NCBI GenBank assembly: GCA_963820495.1
Contig: CAWGAF010000002.1
Coordinates: 744,001 to 808,000, forward strand
Source of the DNA: JBBIPA01 sp963820495
Lineage (GTDB): Bacteria; Chloroflexota; Dehalococcoidia; GIF9; UBA5629
Reading direction: 5' to 3'
Length of the DNA: 64,000 nt
The first letter of the stretch is position 1; every line of letters begins with the position of its first letter. Below the pieces are notes generated by a model, which had not been told where the DNA came from, made no database searches, and saw only the letters and a list, made by a program, of their open reading frames with translations. A program made the position numbers and the translations under genes. Positions 9,332 to 18,189 of this stretch are shown here, piece after piece.

Positions 9332-9516
9332 TAGAAACCTCCTCTTGTACCTGTGGAGCAGACAAGTGGATTTTAGGTGTCGTTTCTGAATTGTACATGT
9401 CTAGATAATGCATCTTGAAACTTGAAATAATGACGAGTAATCATAATATCTCGTTTGGCATTTCGTCAAGTTGTTATGCTGTTGGGATATTCACTGGAAT
9501 AAAAGGAGTAGAAACG

Positions 9517-9546
9517 CAGAGCGGCGATTTTGTATTCGCCGCTCTG
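9517..9546 (-). terminator. Terminator-like hairpin after ftsZ
   Basis: CAGAGCGGCGA and TCGCCGCTCTG form a perfect 11-bp stem with an 8-nt loop, 38 bp past the ftsZ stop. A moderately T-rich stretch follows on the - strand. It probably ends the division-gene transcript. The remainder of the 252-bp gap between the aminotransferase gene and ftsZ shows no gene. Confidence 0.65.
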
Positions 9547-9583
9547 TTGAAAGGAGGAGACAGGAGGTTAACTCGGTTTGATA

Positions 9584-10684
9584 TTATCTAGGGACTTTGG
9601 GTATGCTTGACATTTGAGCTGAAGGATAATTAGATGAACGCCGCATAAAGGATGGTACATCCAGGCTACCTTCATCAGCAGCTCCTCTAAGTAATCGACG
9701 TAGCTCAAGTTCTGTGGGTGCTCCAGCACCGTATTGAGCGGTAAAACCGGTGGCAATAATTGTTATTTGGAGTTCGCCTTCCATCTGTGAGTCAAAGACC
9801 ACTCCGAATATAATGTTAGCTTCGGGGTCAACCGATTGAGCGATGATATCAGCAGCCTCGTTGCACTCAAATAACGTTAGATCATTACCACCAGTGACAT
9901 TGAATAGTACACCTTTTGCTCCTCCTATTGAAACGTCAAGCATCGGGCTGGCAAGAGCAGCTTTAGCTGCATCCATGGCTCGATTTTGGCCCTTACCTCG
10001 TCCGACCGACATCCAGGCTGGACCAGCGCCTTTCATTATTGATCTGATATCGGCAAAGTCTAAGTTGATAAGTCCGGGAACTGTGACCACTTCTGCGATA
10101 GCTCGAACTCCAAGTCTGAGTACATCATCGGCTAATTTAAAGGCGTTATCTACTGTCGTTTTAGCATCGCAGAGCTCAAGCATGCGGTCATTGGGAATGA
10201 TAACCAGTGTATCGACCTTATCAACGAGTTTGAGAATTCCTTCTTCAGCTACTCTGGAACGCCGGGCACCTTCGAATGAAAATGGTTTGGTTACGATAGC
10301 GATAGTAAGCGCTCCAGATTGTTTTGAAACCTCGGCGATAACGGGTATACCACCAGTACCACTACCACCACCCATACCAGCGGTGATAAAGACCATGTCA
10401 GCGCCAGCAACTACTTCTTGAACTGCTTGGCGGCTCTCCTCCGCAGCTTTAGAACCAACGCTTGGGTCGCCGCCAGCGCCTAAACCTCTTGTTAGTTTTT
10501 CACCTAGTTGGATACGTATGGGAACTTCAGCCATTGCTAGTGCTTGGGCATCGGTATTCATTGCAATGAACTCGACACCCTTGATACTCTCTCGTACCAT
10601 CCGAGTGATAGCGTTGGAACCGCCACCGCCAATACCAATTGCCTTGATTCGCGCGGGCGATGTAGAAAAAGTTGACTTTGCCAC
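9584..10684 (-). CDS. ftsZ: Cell division GTPase FtsZ
   Basis: FtsZ is the tubulin-like GTPase that polymerises into the cytokinetic ring. This 366-residue protein has the N-terminal nucleotide loop GGGGSNA (residues 19-25), the tubulin signature as GMGGGSGTGG (serine in place of the usual first threonine), and the T7-loop region NLDFADIRSI. The short tail contains DVPSFMRR, equivalent to the conserved peptide that binds FtsA. It follows ftsA by 31 bp and is the last gene of the reduced division cluster. Confidence 0.97.
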   Translation of the reverse strand: MAKSTFSTSPARIKAIGIGGGGSNAITRMVRESIKGVEFIAMNTDAQALAMAEVPIRIQLGEKLTRGLGAGGDPSVGSKAAEESRQAVQEVVAGADMVFITAGMGGGSGTGGIPVIAEVSKQSGALTIAIVTKPFSFEGARRSRVAEEGILKLVDKVDTLVIIPNDRMLELCDAKTTVDNAFKLADDVLRLGVRAIAEVVTVPGLINLDFADIRSIMKGAGPAWMSVGRGKGQNRAMDAAKAALASPMLDVSIGGAKGVLFNVTGGNDLTLFECNEAADIIAQSVDPEANIIFGVVFDSQMEGELQITIIATGFTAQYGAGAPTELELRRLLRGAADEGSLDVPSFMRRSSNYPSAQMSSIPKVPR

Positions 10685-10715
10685 TTATTTCCTCCTTTTA
10701 TTTATTATTTTTTAT

Positions 10716-11936
10716 TTAAACTCCAAAGAACTTTTTCAGTAATGTCATGAAACCACCAAAAGAACCACTTTTTTTGCTAGCTTCCCAAGCCGGTTTTCCT
10801 TGATTCCTGACTCCCCAGAGTAGCAACCCAACTCCGGTAGCTTGAGCAGGATCATGTAGAATGTCTGTAATGCCATAGACACCCATTGGTTGTCCTATTC
10901 TACACGGGATTCGTAATGTGGCACGTGCTAAGGCCTCAATTCCAACCAATTTAGCACCGCCGCCACTGAGTACTAATCCTGCAGGAGCCAAAGAATTATA
11001 ATTCGAGTCAGGCATTTCCAACAGAATAAGCCTTAGTAGTTCTTCTATACGATCCTGAATAATTTTACAAAGGTCACGGTAAGATACACTATGGCCGTTC
11101 TCGATGTTGAGAGTAGAGTCCTCACTCTTAGTTATCAAGTCTGGGGAAACGTTGCCGTATTTCTTCTTCATAGCTTCAGCAATATCGAAGGGCAAGCCCA
11201 ATCCGATTGAAAGGTCACTGGTAACCTGATAACCAGCCACTGGAACAATTGAGGTATGGTAAATGCTGCCATCTTTGAAAACGGCTATATCGGTTGTACC
11301 TCCGCCAATGTCGGCCAAAATAACTCCTAATTCTTTCTCTTCTGTTGTTAACACAGATTCACCACTGGCCAGAGGTTCCAAGATAAGGTCTGCGATCTCA
11401 ATCCCAACGCTTCGTATACATTTAACCAGGTTTTGTACTGAGGCGATAGCAGCTGTGATTACATGTGTTTCTACATCCAACCTGAAACCATGCATACCAA
11501 CAGGGTTTTTAATTCTCTCCTGGTTATCGAGGTTATAATGTCGTGGGATGGCGTGGAGTATTTTTCTGTCATCGGGGATATTGACGTGCTGAGCAGAATC
11601 TAGCACTCTCTTAAGGTCGTCAGATCTTACTAGGCGGTCATTGCGCGGTATTGCTACTACGCCGTGACTATTAGTGGAGTGTATATGTCTGCCAGTAACT
11701 CCGACAAAGGCAGATTCCACTCGGACACCGCTGGCTTGCTCCGCCCTCTTTATGGACTCCGCAATTGTGTCCTTGGCTTCATCCACATTGACTACCATGC
11801 CTTTATGCAAGCCACGTGAGGGGACAAAGCCAACCCCCAGCACCTGTATGCCACCTCCAGAGTCTAGAGTGGCGACTATGGTGCAAATTTTTGTGGTACC
11901 TACATCAATCGCTGTAATAATCTTCTTCATAAGCAA
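10716..11936 (-). CDS. ftsA: Cell division protein FtsA
   Basis: FtsA is an actin-like ATPase that tethers FtsZ to the membrane. This 406-residue protein starts with the phosphate-1 motif AIDVGTTKICTIV, has phosphate-2 ADIGGGTTDIAVF and the adenosine motif LVLSGGGAKLVGI, and ends in the amphipathic membrane-targeting helix FMTLLKKFFGV. A second in-frame ATG at residue 3 could be the start. It sits between rsmH and ftsZ. No ftsQ or mur gene intervenes, unlike in most bacteria. Confidence 0.96.
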   Translation of the reverse strand: MLMKKIITAIDVGTTKICTIVATLDSGGGIQVLGVGFVPSRGLHKGMVVNVDEAKDTIAESIKRAEQASGVRVESAFVGVTGRHIHSTNSHGVVAIPRNDRLVRSDDLKRVLDSAQHVNIPDDRKILHAIPRHYNLDNQERIKNPVGMHGFRLDVETHVITAAIASVQNLVKCIRSVGIEIADLILEPLASGESVLTTEEKELGVILADIGGGTTDIAVFKDGSIYHTSIVPVAGYQVTSDLSIGLGLPFDIAEAMKKKYGNVSPDLITKSEDSTLNIENGHSVSYRDLCKIIQDRIEELLRLILLEMPDSNYNSLAPAGLVLSGGGAKLVGIEALARATLRIPCRIGQPMGVYGITDILHDPAQATGVGLLLWGVRNQGKPAWEASKKSGSFGGFMTLLKKFFGV

Positions 11937-12002
11937 CCTCCTTTTTCAGGTATTAGTTTATAAATTAGTTTGACCTCCTTAGTTAATTCTAAGAATTTAT
12001 TA

Positions 12003-12941
12003 TTACAATCTTTCAGACACTCGAAGCTTTGCACTGCGGCTTCGTGGATTTATTTCTATTTCACTCGGTGATGGTGTGATAACTTTCTTGGATATAATTT
12101 TGAAACTAGGCGCATGACCACAATTACATACTGGAGTTTGCGGTGGGCAAAGACATGCCATTGTTTCGCGTTTCATAAATTGTTTTACTATACGGTCTTC
12201 CAGAGAATGATAACTGATGACTACTAATCTACCTCGGCGGTTAAGGCATTTTATGGTTTGTTTAAGCGCAGTTTCTAAATTCTCCAGTTCATGATTTACA
12301 GCAATGCGCAAAGCCAGAAATGTTTTTGTCGCCGGATGGATTTTGTGTTGCCTATCGTAACCCACAGTTTGTTCTATCATGTTAGCTAAGTCAACCGTAC
12401 TAATTACAGGTCGGTTCTTGACAATTAGTCTGGCTATTTGCCGACTGCGGCGCTCCTCGCCGTATTCATATATTAGTTGGGCTAGCCTATCTTCCGGGAG
12501 TATATTAATAAGATCAGTTGCAGTTAGAACCTGTTTGGGGCTAACACGCATATCAGGTTGTGCATCTTGCTGAAAGCTAAAGCCTCGCTCGGCATCCTCA
12601 AGTTGAGCGGACGAGATACCGAGATCGAATAGAATACCATCTACCGGCAGGAAGTCGTTTTCTCGGCAGACGTTTTCAAGGTTAGTGAAATTATCGTTTA
12701 CTAGTACAATAGCTCCTGAATATTGTGCCAATTTTGTTCTCGCAATACTAATAGCCTCGGGGTCAGCGTCGATGCCTAAAAGTTGTCCAGTAGGATAACT
12801 CTTTTCTAGAATGGCACGTGTATGACCGCCAAGACCTAAAGTGCAGTCGACATAGCGTTTTCCAGGCTTTATCTGTAACGCTTCGATAACCTCGTTTAAA
12901 AGAACTGGCGTGTGAGTTGGTAGTGGCATAGTCAAAGTCAT
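12003..12941 (-). CDS. rsmH: 16S rRNA (cytosine1402-N4)-methyltransferase RsmH (MraW)
   Basis: This SAM-dependent enzyme methylates N4 of C1402 in the decoding centre of 16S rRNA. The 312-residue protein opens with HTPVLLNEVIEAL and the SAM-binding YVDCTLGLGGHTRAIL, and continues with FDLGISSAQL, GFSFQQDAQPDMR and VVISYHSLEDRIVK, all diagnostic of the family. Its start overlaps the end of mraZ by 4 bp, so the two are translationally coupled. This is the second conserved gene of the dcw cluster. Confidence 0.97.
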   Translation of the reverse strand: MTLTMPLPTHTPVLLNEVIEALQIKPGKRYVDCTLGLGGHTRAILEKSYPTGQLLGIDADPEAISIARTKLAQYSGAIVLVNDNFTNLENVCRENDFLPVDGILFDLGISSAQLEDAERGFSFQQDAQPDMRVSPKQVLTATDLINILPEDRLAQLIYEYGEERRSRQIARLIVKNRPVISTVDLANMIEQTVGYDRQHKIHPATKTFLALRIAVNHELENLETALKQTIKCLNRRGRLVVISYHSLEDRIVKQFMKRETMACLCPPQTPVCNCGHAPSFKIISKKVITPSPSEIEINPRSRSAKLRVSERL

Positions 12942-13366
12942 TGCTGGCCCTCAAGGCTTTCTATTATTTGCCAAGCTTGTTCTGTAGCCTCAATTCTCTC
13001 TTTATTCCACAATTCAGGGCTCCATAGCTCTATACACTTGTTGGCGCCGACTATAATTGCGGCATCTTCTATTTGTGCGTAGCTACGCAGTGAATGAGGT
13101 AAAGCTATTCTTCCCTGTCCATCTAGTGGAAGGTCGAAAGCACTACCAAAAGTAAATCTATTTAGCTTTCTCATTTTGCTTTTGGCTACTGTTTGGTTAG
13201 CCAACGTATCGGCTAATTTTTTAAATTCCTCTGGTTTATATGCAACAATGCATGGTTCGGGACCACGCGTTAGTACCAGTCCGTTAATAAATTCCTGCCG
13301 GAACTTTGGTGGTAAAGGTAGTCTGCCTTTGCTATCGACCTTATATTCGTATTCGCCTAGAAGCAT
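12938..13366 (-). CDS. mraZ: Transcriptional regulator MraZ
   Basis: MraZ is an AbrB-fold DNA-binding ring protein that represses its own division operon. The 142-residue protein has the two half-domains expected: GEYEYKVDSKGRLPLPPKFR near the N-terminus and LPLDGQGRIALPHSLR in the middle. It overlaps rsmH by 4 bp. Four TGGKA repeats with exact 10-bp spacing, placed over the promoter and ribosome site of the gene immediately upstream, look like its binding sites. Confidence 0.95.
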   Translation of the reverse strand: MLLGEYEYKVDSKGRLPLPPKFRQEFINGLVLTRGPEPCIVAYKPEEFKKLADTLANQTVAKSKMRKLNRFTFGSAFDLPLDGQGRIALPHSLRSYAQIEDAAIIVGANKCIELWSPELWNKERIEATEQAWQIIESLEGQQ

Positions 13367-13385
13367 TTCTCGTTTGGGCTGGGGG

Positions 13386-13751
13386 TTAGTACGGTATAGC
13401 CACTCCTTCCAATTGATGTTCTAAGACTTTTAGTTGGTTCCAATCCATTTGGGAGATTTCTTCAAAGAATTCCTTGACATCCCAGTCACCACTCAAGGAA
13501 TAGGTAATAAGGTCATTGTTATTATGTTGTTCAAGGAGAATGTTCTTTGTGACCAATGAGGATATTGCTTCTCTCAAGTTGAATTTTGCAGTATCCAGAG
13601 CGCTGGCAATTGTGTACAGGCTTAGTTTTGCATGGGGATGTCTTGCCCAGAAGATAATTAATCGTAGTTCCAGCTTGGTGAAATCTTTCTCTTTAAGAAA
13701 GCTGAACATTTTGCTATTTTCTACTCTATATTGAATACAACTGACAGCCAT
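13386..13751 (-). CDS. Small winged-helix-like protein, first gene of the mraZ operon
   Basis: This 121-residue protein has a helical core (FTKLELRLIIFWARH, LSLYTIASALDTAKFNLREA, ISSLVTKNILLEQ) followed by a two-strand wing (NNNDLITYSL), which resembles a winged-helix DNA-binding domain. The C-terminus is acidic and aromatic. No exact family is recognised. The ATG has a strong GGGAGGA site 6 nt upstream, and mraZ starts 19 bp downstream, so it is transcribed ahead of mraZ, rsmH, ftsA and ftsZ. It could be a lineage-specific co-regulator of division. That is inference from position and fold. Confidence 0.6.
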   Translation of the reverse strand: MAVSCIQYRVENSKMFSFLKEKDFTKLELRLIIFWARHPHAKLSLYTIASALDTAKFNLREAISSLVTKNILLEQHNNNDLITYSLSGDWDVKEFFEEISQMDWNQLKVLEHQLEGVAIPY

Positions 13752-13758
13752 TTTTTCC

Positions 13759-13793
13759 TCCCATTATTTACCACTTTCTACCATTTCTTACCA
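13759..13793 (-). promoter_or_regulatory. Four 10-bp-spaced TGGKA boxes, probable MraZ operator
   Basis: Read on the - strand, TGGTA, TGGTA, TGGTA and TGGGA occur with exactly five bases between successive boxes, each spacer A-rich. MraZ of E. coli is known to bind TGGGN repeats separated by 5 nt upstream of its operon. The boxes run from the -10 region to the ribosome site of the first operon gene, a position suited to repression. Confidence 0.85.
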
Positions 13794-13823
13794 TAATAAA
13801 ACACATTTTCTCACCTTTGTCAA
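13793..13823 (-). promoter_or_regulatory. Sigma-70-type promoter of the mraZ division operon
   Basis: A perfect -35 TTGACA lies at 13818-13823 and a -10 TATTAT at 13793-13798 on the - strand, spacer 19 (an alternative -10, TTTATT, gives 17). The TGGKA boxes begin at the -10. The rest of the gap to the divergent mogA-like gene (to 14036) is AT-rich, without other recognised signals. Confidence 0.65.
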
Positions 13824-14036
13824 TACCTTTTAGAGAAATTCAATCGAAATTTTTAAAATTTTTTTGCCTAATAAAAATCAGTGTTTAATAAAATTACAAC
13901 ATATAGCGGCTCTGCCGGGATTAACCTATATATTTTGTGTTTTTGATTAAATGCGATTATTTTGGCGATTAGTACTAAAGTCAGTTGGCTTTTTATTATG
14001 TTTGGTGCCGTGCTTTTGGTGTGATAAAATATACGA

Positions 14037-14543
14037 GTGTTTTTTGCTGGTGTACTTACTATAAGTGATAAAGGGTGGCGTGGAGAACGTGTTGATGAAA
14101 GTGGGCATGTTGCCCAGCAATGCATCAAGCGATTAGCTGATTTTGAAATAAATAAATATGAGATCGTACCTGACGATAGGGAGGTTATTTCAACTAAACT
14201 CAAGGAATGGGCAGATAGTGTCGGACTTGATCTTATTATCACAAGTGGTGGTACGGGGTTGGCCCCTAGGGATGTTACTCCGGAAGCAACCATGGCGGTA
14301 ATTGACCGACTTGTTCCTGGTTTGATAGAAGCTATGAGGATGGAAACTAGGAAGAATGCACCTACTTCAGTGCTAAGCCGGGCTGTAGCTGGCAGTAGGG
14401 GCAAGTGTTTGATTATTAATCTTCCTGGCAGCCCTGCTGGGGTGAGGGAATGCCTCGAGGTTGTTTTGCCAGTAATACCCCATGCTCTAGAAATTCTTGC
14501 TGGCAAAATATTTGAGGGCACTCATTATAGTGGAGATAGATAA
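14037..14543 (+). CDS. Molybdenum cofactor biosynthesis protein, MogA/MoaB family
   Basis: Members of this family adenylylate molybdopterin before molybdate insertion. The 168-residue protein has the opening VLTISDKGWRGERVDESG and the substrate loop SGGTGLAPRDVTPEA (residues 70-84). A GTG start at 14037 is chosen because a stop lies four codons upstream in frame. It is followed without a gap by trmD. A molybdopterin-synthesis gene is consistent with the molybdenum enzymes later in the window, although the operon here is otherwise for translation and repair. Confidence 0.85.
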   Translation: MFFAGVLTISDKGWRGERVDESGHVAQQCIKRLADFEINKYEIVPDDREVISTKLKEWADSVGLDLIITSGGTGLAPRDVTPEATMAVIDRLVPGLIEAMRMETRKNAPTSVLSRAVAGSRGKCLIINLPGSPAGVRECLEVVLPVIPHALEILAGKIFEGTHYSGDR

Positions 14544-15284
14544 GTGCGCATAGATATTATGACCATATTTCCGCAGATGTTTGATAGTTTGTTTAATTAT
14601 AGTATTGTTGGGCGAGCTAGAGAGCGTGGTTTGCTTGATGTAAGGCTTCATGATATTAGGACATATACTCATGACAAGCATCATATTGTTGATGATTATC
14701 CTTTTGGAGGTGGACCTGGAATGATGCTTAAGCCTGAGCCGATTTTTGAGGCAGTTGAAGCTGTTACTAAGGATTCCGGCGTAGCTATTAGTCCAACAAT
14801 TTTGCTCAGTCCCCAGGGTAGACTCTTCAATCAAAAAATTGCTCAAGAATTAGCAGGTTATGAACATTTTATTCTTATCTGTGGTCGTTATGAGGGCGTT
14901 GATGAAAGGGTGGCGGAGCATTTGGCTAGTGATGAGATCAGTGTTGGTGATTATGTACTTAGTGGGGGCGAAGTAGCGTCTATGGTTGTAGTAGATTGTG
15001 TCGTTAGGTTATTGCCTGGTGCAGTCGGATCTGAGGAATCGGTAGCCAGAGATTCACATATGGATGGGCTTTTAGAATATCCTCAGTATACTCGACCTGC
15101 GGAATATCGTAATTGGATAGTGCCAGCAGTGTTGCTTTCTGGTAACCACAATCAGATTGCTCGTTGGCGTCGCCAGCAGAGCTTGTTGCGTACTGCAAAA
15201 CGGCGGCCAGACCTTTTAGAAAAGGCTGTACTTTCGGAAGAAGATAAAGCACTTTTGAATCAAGAGGAGCTTTATAAAAATTAA
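14544..15284 (+). CDS. trmD: tRNA (guanine37-N1)-methyltransferase TrmD
   Basis: TrmD methylates G37 next to the anticodon, preventing frameshifts. The 246-residue protein shows the SPOUT deep-knot motifs DDYPFGGGPGMMLKPEP, ILICGRYEGVDERV and SVGDYVLSGGE. The GTG start directly follows the stop of the mogA-like gene, and rplS begins 25 bp later, reproducing the common trmD-rplS pairing. Confidence 0.96.
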   Translation: MRIDIMTIFPQMFDSLFNYSIVGRARERGLLDVRLHDIRTYTHDKHHIVDDYPFGGGPGMMLKPEPIFEAVEAVTKDSGVAISPTILLSPQGRLFNQKIAQELAGYEHFILICGRYEGVDERVAEHLASDEISVGDYVLSGGEVASMVVVDCVVRLLPGAVGSEESVARDSHMDGLLEYPQYTRPAEYRNWIVPAVLLSGNHNQIARWRRQQSLLRTAKRRPDLLEKAVLSEEDKALLNQEELYKN

Positions 15285-15309
15285 CTATATGGAAGGAATA
15301 TAACTAAAA

Positions 15310-15744
15310 ATGAATGTCGATTCTGTGTATCAAATTAAACCGAACCCTAATATACCTATACTAAATCCTGGCGATACTGTAAAGGTAAATTTTAAGATCA
15401 AGGAAGCGGCGAGGGAGCGTATGCAGACTTTCCCCGGGCTAGTTATTAAGGTGAGGCACGGTAGTGGTGGTGGCAGCTTTACTATAAGAAAGGTTACCTC
15501 TGGAATTGGTGTAGAGCATACTTTTCCATTTGCCTCTCCTTTACTAGATAAGGTAGAGGTGGTGAGGCATGGAAAAGTACGCCGTGCTAAGCTTTATTAC
15601 ATCCGGCGGTTAAGTGCTAGGGAAGCTCGTCTCAAGGAAAGAAGAGAGAGATTGGAAGAGGAAAGCATTGCTTCTGAAATTACTACTCCAGAAATCCAAG
15701 AAACACCAGAAACTCAAGTGGCTAAAGCAACCGAAGAAGCCTGA
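15310..15744 (+). CDS. rplS: Ribosomal protein bL19
   Basis: bL19 sits at the interface of the 30S and 50S subunits. The 144-residue protein contains the family core PGDTVKVNFKI, RMQTFPGLVIKVR, FTIRKVTSGIGVEHTFPF and GKVRRAKLYYIRRL. It is ~25 residues longer than typical because of an acidic, low-complexity C-terminal tail. A GGAAGGA site lies upstream. Its TGA overlaps the ATG of priA by one base. Confidence 0.96.
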   Translation: MNVDSVYQIKPNPNIPILNPGDTVKVNFKIKEAARERMQTFPGLVIKVRHGSGGGSFTIRKVTSGIGVEHTFPFASPLLDKVEVVRHGKVRRAKLYYIRRLSAREARLKERRERLEEESIASEITTPEIQETPETQVAKATEEA

Positions 15745-18179
15745 TGAAGTATGCTGAGGTGGCGGTAAATTCACCTGTCGCTCGGCGACATAGTTTTTGT
15801 TATTCTGTACCAGCCCACTTAACTGTCTCTGTTGGCCAAGCTGTTTGGGTACCTTTTGGTTCCAAAGCGCTTCAAGGCATTGTTGTTAAGGTTAGTCCTG
15901 TTCCTTCTGTTGAGGTTACCAAGGAGATAATCAGTCTAATTTCATCCCGTCCTCTATTGTCTCCGGCTCAAGTTGGACTTGCCTTGTGGCTAAGTGAATA
16001 CTACCTTGCACCTCTCTTTGATGCTGTAGCCTTGATGTTGCCTCCAGGTTTTGAGCGACGAATGGTCACTTTATTGCAGCTTTCACCAAATTCCATAGAT
16101 TTGACTCAGCTCACTCCGGAGCAGAGAAAGGTAGTTAAGTTCGTTGAAGATAGAGGCAAAGTTAAGTTAAAGGAGTTGGAAAATATATTTGGGAAGAAGA
16201 AAACAGAACAGATAACCAGACAGCTAGCGCGGTTTCATCTGCTGGTTAAAACTGAACAGTTGGAAGAAGTCAGGGTAAAACCTAAGCTGGCACGCTATTT
16301 GAAACTTGAAATTGATAGAGATCGAATAGAGAAAGAGATTGGTCAGCTCAAAGAAGCCAGGGCATATATACAAGCAGCAGCAGTTGAGTTTTTAGCAAAT
16401 CATGCTCAACCCATTTCTTTAGTGGAGCTAAGAAAAAATGTTGCTTGTCAGGGATCCGTAATTAAGACATTAAGAAATCGTGGTTTGATTTCGGTAATAG
16501 ATACTCAAGTTAGACGTGACCCTTTAGCTAATCTCCAGATCACCAATGCGTTACCTCCAAAGCTTACCACATCTCAGGAAATTGTCTGGCAGACTATTTG
16601 TAAGAGCCTGCTTTCAGGCGATAGCAAGAATCAACCACATGTTTTTCTACTTGCAGGTGTTACTGGAAGCGGTAAAACCGAGGTCTATTTGCGAGCTTTA
16701 GCAGATGTTGTTTCCCATGGGAGGAAAGGTATCTGCCTGGTACCTGAAATTGCGTTGACTCCTCAGACAATAGAACGTTTTGCCTCGCGTTTCCCAGGCC
16801 GTGTAGCAGTATTCCATAGTGGTCTATCTTTAGGCGAACAATTTGATGAATGGCATCGAATACAAAATGGTAACTGTGATGTGGTTATTGGCCCCAGAAG
16901 CGCTCTCTTTGTGCCGCAACCAGAGCTGGGGCTGATTGTTATTGATGAAGAACATGAGTGGACATATAAGCAAGCAGATAAATCGCCTCGTTACCATGCT
17001 AGGGAAGTAGCTATAAAGTTGGCCGAGTTTAGTGGTGCAACGGTTATTCTAGGTAGTGCTACGCCTGATGTGGAGACTTTTTACCGAGCGCAGCAGGGCA
17101 TATATCAACTTGTTGAACTTAAGGAGCGCATTACACCTCGTGGTATCTCGCCATTGCCAGAAGTCGAAGTTGTAGATACACGTAACGAGTTAAAAGCTGG
17201 TAATAGGAGTCTATTCAGCCGCTCTTTATCCAAAGCAATGGCTGAAGCATTAGCACGTGATGAGCAGGTGATCCTATTTCTTAATCGGCGTGGTACAGCC
17301 AACTTTATTCAATGTCAGGTTTGTGGTTATGTATTTGGTTGTCCACGTTGCCTGGTAGCTCTCACTTATCATTCAGCAGAGGAAAAACTATTTTGTCATC
17401 ACTGTAATTATTCTTGCTTTTTGCCTCGAATTTGCTCTAAGTGTTTAAGTCCACGGCTCAAATATTTTGGAATTGGCACGCAGAAAGTAGAAGAGGAAAC
17501 CAGGCGTCTTTTCCCGTGTGCAAGGACTCTTCGCTGGGACAAGGATGTTACTGCGAGGCGACGAGCTCATGAGGAGATATTAGCTAAATTCAAGGCACAT
17601 GATGCCGATGTGCTGATTGGTACTCAAATGATAGCCAAAGGATTGGACTTACCCCAGGTCACCCTAGCTGGAGTGATTAGTGCGGATACAGGTTTAAATC
17701 TCCCCGATTTCCGAGCTGGTGAACGTACTTTTCAACTCATTTGTCAGGTAGCTGGTAGAGCTGGGCGTGGCTTAGCAGCTGGGAGAGCAATTGTTCAGAC
17801 GTACTGTCCTGATCATTATTCAGTAGCGGCAGCATCAAGGCAGGATTATCTAGATTTTTATAATCATGAAATAAGTTATCGGCGTCAGTTCGGTTATCCG
17901 CCGTTTAGCCATTTGGCCCGTCTCGCCTTCAGTCATACTAACTTTGCTATCTGTAGGCGCCAAGCCGAGGAAATGTACCATTTGCTTGATACCGAAAAGA
18001 ATAGAAGAGGCATGGTTGATTTAAGGCTTATTGGACCTACCCCGAGCTATATTCCAAGAATTCGAGGACATTATCAATGGCAGATTTTACTTTGTGGGAC
18101 TGCTTTATCTGAATTTTTAGCTAATGTAAATTTTTCTCAAGGCTGGACTGTAGACGTAGATCCAGTCAGTGTGATTTAA
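15744..18179 (+). CDS. priA: Primosomal helicase PriA
   Basis: PriA restarts stalled replication forks by unwinding DNA 3' to 5' and loading the primosome. The 811-residue protein has Walker A GVTGSGKT (305-312), the DEEH box as VIDEEHEWTYKQ, and eight cysteines in CQVCGYVFGCPRC, then CHHCNYSCFLPRICSKC, which bind two zinc ions. Helicase motifs IGTQMIAKGLDLP and QVAGRAGRG follow. The N-terminal 3'-DNA-binding domain is present. It is coupled to rplS by overlap and followed after 10 bp by def. Confidence 0.95.
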   Translation: MKYAEVAVNSPVARRHSFCYSVPAHLTVSVGQAVWVPFGSKALQGIVVKVSPVPSVEVTKEIISLISSRPLLSPAQVGLALWLSEYYLAPLFDAVALMLPPGFERRMVTLLQLSPNSIDLTQLTPEQRKVVKFVEDRGKVKLKELENIFGKKKTEQITRQLARFHLLVKTEQLEEVRVKPKLARYLKLEIDRDRIEKEIGQLKEARAYIQAAAVEFLANHAQPISLVELRKNVACQGSVIKTLRNRGLISVIDTQVRRDPLANLQITNALPPKLTTSQEIVWQTICKSLLSGDSKNQPHVFLLAGVTGSGKTEVYLRALADVVSHGRKGICLVPEIALTPQTIERFASRFPGRVAVFHSGLSLGEQFDEWHRIQNGNCDVVIGPRSALFVPQPELGLIVIDEEHEWTYKQADKSPRYHAREVAIKLAEFSGATVILGSATPDVETFYRAQQGIYQLVELKERITPRGISPLPEVEVVDTRNELKAGNRSLFSRSLSKAMAEALARDEQVILFLNRRGTANFIQCQVCGYVFGCPRCLVALTYHSAEEKLFCHHCNYSCFLPRICSKCLSPRLKYFGIGTQKVEEETRRLFPCARTLRWDKDVTARRRAHEEILAKFKAHDADVLIGTQMIAKGLDLPQVTLAGVISADTGLNLPDFRAGERTFQLICQVAGRAGRGLAAGRAIVQTYCPDHYSVAAASRQDYLDFYNHEISYRRQFGYPPFSHLARLAFSHTNFAICRRQAEEMYHLLDTEKNRRGMVDLRLIGPTPSYIPRIRGHYQWQILLCGTALSEFLANVNFSQGWTVDVDPVSVI

Positions 18180-18189
18180 TGTAAAGCCG

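Noticed and set aside
9843..10421. 192-codon open frame on the + strand
   Set aside because: It is the mirror of ftsZ, with low-complexity Ser/Thr/Ala composition typical of an antisense shadow.
13868..14521. Long open frame (217 codons) on the - strand
   Set aside because: It is antisense to the mogA-like gene, whose family motifs are unmistakable. The antisense product shows no recognisable domain.
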